Source of the DNA: Debaryomyces hansenii CBS767 | Taxonomy: Eukaryota; Ascomycota; Pichiomycetes; Serinales; Debaryomycetaceae | Assembly: GCF_000006445.2 (NCBI RefSeq) | Contig: NC_006047.2 | Coordinates: forward strand, 434,001-498,000 | Direction of reading: 5' to 3' | Length of the DNA: 64,000 nt | Shown here: piece after piece, positions 59,410 to 64,000 of the stretch | How the letters are laid out: the number at the start of each line of letters is the position of its first letter | Numbering within the stretch: position 1 is the stretch's first letter | The notes under the pieces: generated by a model | Told to the model about the DNA's origin: nothing | The model's database searches: none | The model's input: the letters and a program-made list of their open reading frames with translations, nothing else | Made by a program: the position numbers and the translations under genes

Positions 59410-60886
59410 TCTCCTAGTTTTAAACTACCAACGATCTTAAAAAAAACTGAAAAAAACTCCCCTTTCTCACTTTAACTTCTAGTCAGAAATAACGTTACTC
59501 CTAAATAACTATATCAAATATTGATATATATTAGGTGTATATTCCAATATGTGTCACTCCCAAAAAAAATCAATCAAAATGTATATCAAATCAATCAATC
59601 AATTAAGAAGTCTTATTGTTATTGTTTCCGACTCTTAGTTATATAAAAAGCTAACGAACGAGTGAACTAATCAATATCCTTAGCCATTAAAATGTCCAAG
59701 TGTTAATCATTTCTTGATATTGCTTCAACATGTTCAAGGCGCGATTTGGTCATTATTAATTGATACTGTATATAGTAAATGTTCAATTATCCCTATCAAA
59801 TTATTCTAGAACAAGAGAGCCTTTCCAAGAAGCAGATGTTCATATCATAGGTATGAACAAAAATAACTCGTAATTTTACTAATTAAATGATTCATTTAGG
59901 AACTTCTTGAGATAGGTCTTCTTAGTCCATGCTGCTACTGGAAAGGGAATATTGCAATTCATTGGTCACAGATAAGTGAACGTACAGCGGATACTGCTAT
60001 GTAAACGAATAAGAAGATTGTTGACGGTGAATGTCTATTATAGACTTCTGGAACCATTCAATTTAATGAAGAAATTACGTAAACCTAATGTAATTGAAGG
60101 AAAAAAGGATTTGATGCACATCGCTGCATTTCGAGGCTGCTAAAAGAGTGCACGTCGAATATAATGTTAAATGTCGTAATACTGTAGAAACTTCCTACAT
60201 TCTTTAATGTTAGGACGTGTAGGATAAATAGTGCCATCTTATCCAATGTTGGCCTGTGAATTTCAATTGAATCCTGTACATTTATACAATTTTCCTAAAA
60301 TTACACTGAAATATAGAAATTTTCAATTATTTTGCAGAATTCTATTTTTGTTCTTTTTCACACAATTAATGATATATCGTTAATTTAGGTTCTAAATGCA
60401 TCGTGCCATTTTCTATTCAATAGACTTATATAGTGACCAAATAGGGTCATTCCCCGTTAGTCGGTCAAGAAATTCAATAGGACGTGAGCGTTCGTAGAAA
60501 ACGTTGCCGGTAACTCAGCAATAATTGTCGTCTACCAATGGTGAATTATCGGGCAATTCAACAAGTGTAAGTTCTCTCTTCATTGAATAATGGTATTTCG
60601 ATTGCATTATGTTCTACCTTAATCAGGTATCATCTAAGAGAGTGTATTTTGCAACCAGTTTATTATTTTTCCAATGCCTTTTCATTAAATATTTCAAGAT
60701 ATACAATTAGCTATCGATATTATGAGCTTAGTGTATTGTAAGCAACATCTTCTACCTGTGTAAAAATATGCTACAAAAATCTTTAACCTGCTTAATGAAG
60801 ACACTAACAATACATAAATTCGCACTGACACTCTCCGCAATGTAAGAAAAAATCTATCGTGAAATATTCTGTTCTCCAAAATCACA
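59410..60886. other. 1.48-kb intergenic region between divergent genes
   Basis: Promoter region of PPZ1 and the NDUFAF7 homologue. I found no coding frame, tRNA or clear repeat. It is unusually long for this window (most gaps are 100-600 bp), and may hold a non-coding RNA or regulatory sequence I cannot recognise. Confidence 0.5.
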
Positions 60887-62455
60887 ATGACTATCATGTT
60901 AAAATCTATTAACTATAACTCTCTAGGAAAAATAAATCTTAGTATCATCAGGAGGTTTTCTAAGTCCGTTAATATATATAATAAGTCAAAATCGAATAAC
61001 GAATTTCAACAACCTGAGAGTGATCTTTATTTTGGAAAGTTTACCAAGGAAGAATATGATAATGCAGCTAACCACGTTAAAAACCAAATAAACCGTTTGG
61101 AAAAGGAAATCAAAGGTGATGTTAACATTCGTCAAAATATAGGTACTATGCCAACTCTTCCAGCAATGGCTAACAGTGCAAAAAAAATTAGAATTGATGA
61201 CTTAACAAACCTCTTGTCAGAAACTATTAAGACTACGGGTCCAATATCTTTGCTGGCTTTTATGCGACAATGCTTAACACATCCTCAATTTGGTTACTAT
61301 ACTACTCGTGACCCTTTGAATGCATCAAGTGGTGACTTCATTACATCACCGGAAATTTCTTCTATGTTCGGGGAAATGATAGGTATATGGTTGTTCAGTA
61401 CTTGGTTAAATCAAAATAAACCACAAAAGTTGAATATTATAGAATTCGGTCCTGGAAGAGGGACTCTTATGTACGATTGCTTGAAATCATTCAACAAATT
61501 CAAGAAAAATTTAATTCAAGAAGAAAATATCGAGATCACCATGATAGAAGCTTCATCCATTTTAAGAAAAGAGCAATGGAAATTATTGTGTGGAAGCAAT
61601 GAATTTATCACCAATAGTGATGGATTCAATATTTCACGGACTCAATGGGGTAATAGAGTAAAATGGGTTGATAATGAAACAGATATCACCAAAGACGAGA
61701 ACGTTGCTAATTATATCGTAGCCCATGAATTCTTTGATGCTTTACCTATTAAAAGTTTCCAAAAAACGAAGCATGGATGGAGAGAACTTGTGGTTGAGCA
61801 CACACCGAGTGTTGATAATACTCAACTTTCATTGCCTGAAGATGCTTCTTCAAAATCCACCTCAGAGAATAACGATCTATTGAACACGGAATTTCATTTA
61901 ACATTGTCTCCAAAGGAAACCAGTTCTTCTGTTATACCAGACTTAAATCCAAGATTCAAAGATTTACCTATAGACTCAAGAATTGAAATTTGTCCAGATG
62001 CTGAATTATACGTTTTGAAGATGGCTCAACTCTTGAATAATGAAAAGGGAATGGGTTCGGTATTAATAATTGATTATGGAATAAGTGAAGGGATACCTGA
62101 TAATACATTAAGAGGCATTTATAAGCACAAGTTTGTTTCACCATTTATAAATCCTGGGGAAGTCGATTTATCGGTAGATGTCGATTTCACCAACCTTAAG
62201 AATGTAACCGAAAAAATGTGCAAGAGTTTTGGACCTGTCGAACAAGGCGATTGGCTACATGAATTGGGTATCGGTTATAGAACTGATCAATTAATCAAAG
62301 CAAACGATGGAAATGTGAATGCTCAAGACAAGATATATAATGCTTATCAAAGATTAACTGGTAAAGATGAGAGGAGTATGGGGAAAATCTATAAATTTCT
62401 CTGTTTGACACCGCATGAATCGAAATCACCTGTTGGGTTTGGAGGATCATTATAA
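60887..62455 (+). CDS. NDUFAF7 (MidA) homologue, complex I assembly methyltransferase
   Basis: A 522-residue DUF185 SAM-dependent methyltransferase. A mitochondrial presequence (IMLKSINYNSLGKINLSIIR) is followed by the family start ISLLAFMRQCLTHPQFGYY, then GDFITSPEISSMFGEMIG, motif I LNIIEFGPGRGTLMYD near 185, and IVAHEFFDALPIKSFQ. The C-terminal GIGYRTDQLIK is also typical. NDUFAF7 dimethylates an arginine of the NDUFS2 subunit early in complex I assembly. S. cerevisiae has no complex I, so its presence marks a complex I-containing yeast. A Ser-rich insert lies near residues 305-350. Confidence 0.9.
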   Translation: MTIMLKSINYNSLGKINLSIIRRFSKSVNIYNKSKSNNEFQQPESDLYFGKFTKEEYDNAANHVKNQINRLEKEIKGDVNIRQNIGTMPTLPAMANSAKKIRIDDLTNLLSETIKTTGPISLLAFMRQCLTHPQFGYYTTRDPLNASSGDFITSPEISSMFGEMIGIWLFSTWLNQNKPQKLNIIEFGPGRGTLMYDCLKSFNKFKKNLIQEENIEITMIEASSILRKEQWKLLCGSNEFITNSDGFNISRTQWGNRVKWVDNETDITKDENVANYIVAHEFFDALPIKSFQKTKHGWRELVVEHTPSVDNTQLSLPEDASSKSTSENNDLLNTEFHLTLSPKETSSSVIPDLNPRFKDLPIDSRIEICPDAELYVLKMAQLLNNEKGMGSVLIIDYGISEGIPDNTLRGIYKHKFVSPFINPGEVDLSVDVDFTNLKNVTEKMCKSFGPVEQGDWLHELGIGYRTDQLIKANDGNVNAQDKIYNAYQRLTGKDERSMGKIYKFLCLTPHESKSPVGFGGSL

Positions 62456-62675
62456 TTGCCTTTGTTAATAGACATCTAATGTAACGTAAAGTTATAGATT
62501 TAATATTATCGAATAATTAATTAACTGAACCTTATTGATTGAAATAGACCTGAGCTATTTACTATTGATATGTAAGAAGTTGTAAAAGTAAAATGATGTG
62601 AACAGTATGAAATATAGAATATTTGGGAACGATCTTCTAGCAAATTCAAAAGCTATTAAACGTTTCCAATCAAGT

Positions 62676-63785
62676 TTATTCAAGGATCCATTTCCATTTA
62701 TTGATTGTCTTTAATGATGGACTATGTGAGAATTCACAATAACATAAACAATAGTGTTTCAATAGGAGTCTTATTTCTTCGATCTCATCGACCAATTCTA
62801 ACCGGTTGATGCGGGCTAAATCCTTACTATTTATCCATGCTTTCGTAGTATTATCTGAATCATATCCTCCAACATTACTCATATCTGTTAACTTAACATT
62901 CGATGATTGGCATTTTTCTGACAAAAATTTATATCGTGCTTCTAAATTTGGATATTCATTAAAAGTTAAAAGATTAATACCTCTATTAGACAAGTTATGC
63001 GTCATCGTTGTCCCGAATGCATCATTTAACGACATGGGTTCATAAATTAAAAGTGCTAATAATGCTTTTGAAGCAAATGCATTCTTCCAGAACTCTATGA
63101 TTCTCTCATTTTCTTTTGGGTTAAGGTAGCATAAGACACATTCACTTAGTATAAGAGTTGGAAGTGACGTATCCACATATTCGAGTATTGCCCCAGAATC
63201 CAAAGCTCCTGTTAACTCACGTAGATCGTACCCTATAAGATGATAGTTCTCAGTATGAATATTCGACTCAAGTCTTGCAAATTCTTCCTTCGAAGTTATA
63301 GATTGGCTCTCCTCATCATACTTGACAATATCTGCTAGCTTTTTATCGTTTATAATTGCCAATTTTTTTATTTTCACTGATTCATGAAAGTCAATTTCAC
63401 AGTATCTAACATCTTCGCCATGTTCCTCCAAGATTCTAAAGCATCTAGTGTCTGAGCCACCGCCTAAAGATATAACCTGGCACTTTTTAAATTCTTTTAT
63501 AAATTCTTGAGTTATAACATCTATCAGCTCTGTTCTCAAATACGTACCCCTATTAATCAATGGTAATTTCTGTTCATTAAAAACGGACCTTAGCGTTCTA
63601 TTTGCCGACATATTAGTATAACCAGTGCATAAAGGAAGATGCATTTTATATGAAGAAATAAGAGAATCAATAAATGGATCGGGCTTCGAAAAGTACGATT
63701 TATTATTTGCACTGTAACGACAGCTAAGAGCGTCTAGATCAGTCGCCCTAATTACCTTATCTTGCTTTTCTTGGGGTGATATCAT
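62676..63785 (-). CDS. PPM1: PP2A leucine carboxyl methyltransferase Ppm1
   Basis: A 369-residue enzyme that methylates the C-terminal Leu of PP2A catalytic subunits, promoting B-subunit binding. Landmarks are ATDLDALSCRYSANNKSYFS, NRGTYLRTELIDVITQEF, motif I VISLGGGSDTRCFRI near 106, CEIDFHES, and LILSECVLCYLNP. The C-terminus SLKTINKWKWILE is intact. Length is close to other fungal LCMT1 proteins. Start ATG 63785. Convergent with the methyltransferase gene at 60887 (220 bp gap). Confidence 0.93.
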   Translation of the reverse strand: MISPQEKQDKVIRATDLDALSCRYSANNKSYFSKPDPFIDSLISSYKMHLPLCTGYTNMSANRTLRSVFNEQKLPLINRGTYLRTELIDVITQEFIKEFKKCQVISLGGGSDTRCFRILEEHGEDVRYCEIDFHESVKIKKLAIINDKKLADIVKYDEESQSITSKEEFARLESNIHTENYHLIGYDLRELTGALDSGAILEYVDTSLPTLILSECVLCYLNPKENERIIEFWKNAFASKALLALLIYEPMSLNDAFGTTMTHNLSNRGINLLTFNEYPNLEARYKFLSEKCQSSNVKLTDMSNVGGYDSDNTTKAWINSKDLARINRLELVDEIEEIRLLLKHYCLCYCEFSHSPSLKTINKWKWILE

Positions 63786-63907
63786 TTCACCTATTTTCCT
63801 TATGATAACGAAGATATTCAGTAACCTACATCAGTTTCTAACCTAAATCAGCTACGCGGAGTATACAGATCACAAAATGGATTTTTCTATTCAGAGCTGA
63901 ACTTAAG

Positions 63908-64000
63908 TCAATCTTTTCTTATTACTACCCACCAATTATCCTTTTCATATCCTTGATCTATCAAGGAACAGCCGCCTGCTGCAAGGGCATTATCTACAAG
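63908..64000 (-). CDS. 3' end of an unidentified gene, cut by the window edge
   Basis: On the minus strand the frame is open from 64000 to a TGA at 63908-63910, giving the 30-residue tail ALAAGGCSLIDQGY then EKDNWWVVIRKD. Its make-up is that of a real protein and it abuts the window edge. I do not recognise the family. It shares strand with PPM1, whose start is 122 bp away. Confidence 0.5.
   Translation of the reverse strand, partial: LVDNALAAGGCSLIDQGYEKDNWWVVIRKD

Overview
The window is nuclear DNA from an ascomycete yeast of the CUG-Ser clade, most like Debaryomyces and its relatives. It is AT-rich and gene-dense (about 33 protein genes, roughly one per 1.9 kb). Introns are rare, and every recognisable gene is a budding-yeast orthologue. 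Three things point to the clade. (1) In the Rab6/YPT6 gene, a CTG codon at 48657-48659 falls where Rab6 proteins have serine. (2) There is a homologue of the complex I assembly factor NDUFAF7, expected in yeasts that keep complex I and not in Saccharomyces. (3) A decayed copy of mitochondrial ATP9 sits in nuclear DNA; Debaryomyces is known to be rich in such insertions. Species identity is inference.

Layout. 1-116 is the 3' end of a cut gene, followed by 1.5 kb without a recognised gene. 1.6-14.2 kb: a Cys-rich unknown protein, tRNA-Asn(GUU), CDC26 (APC/C), UTP16/BUD21 (U3 snoRNP), DIA2 (SCF F-box), an ATX2-type ZIP transporter, a TGL4/5 patatin lipase, tRNase Z (TRZ1) and EST3 (telomerase). 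14.6-24 kb: a small membrane protein, RML2, ATP5, TED1, DOT5 and two unrecognised proteins. 24-36.5 kb: an intron-containing RGG/SR-type RNA-binding protein, SPT23/MGA2, HEM4, ACS2, an OPA3-like protein, HTZ1 (H2A.Z) and NPR2. 37-49 kb: a DHA1 drug/polyamine transporter, HSP60, RRN11, HRD1, a kinesin-5, a PDCD5 protein and intron-containing YPT6. 49-53 kb: a secreted type-B lipase lying between two copies of a 151-bp direct repeat, with the ATP9 fragment beside it. 53-64 kb: a C2H2 zinc-finger protein carrying ten CTG codons in a row, a HOL1-like transporter, a coiled-coil protein, PPZ1, the NDUFAF7 homologue, PPM1 and the 3' end of another cut gene.

The genes are ordinary housekeeping genes of many pathways, each with its own promoter. 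There is no operon-like cluster and I see no novel multi-gene system. The most interesting signals are at the level of expression: (a) TRZ1 has an 85-codon in-frame extension with a mitochondrial presequence and no ATG, apparently starting at GTG; (b) the SR-type gene has a 406-nt intron carrying a cluster of about eight TTCC(C)TGA-type motifs, an alternative in-frame acceptor and an immediate stop on retention; (c) the CTG run should encode polyserine from a reassigned codon; (d) a repeat-flanked lipase/NUMT interval; (e) a TCGGCCGA / TGACTCA / TCGGCCGA cluster between NPR2 and a transporter.
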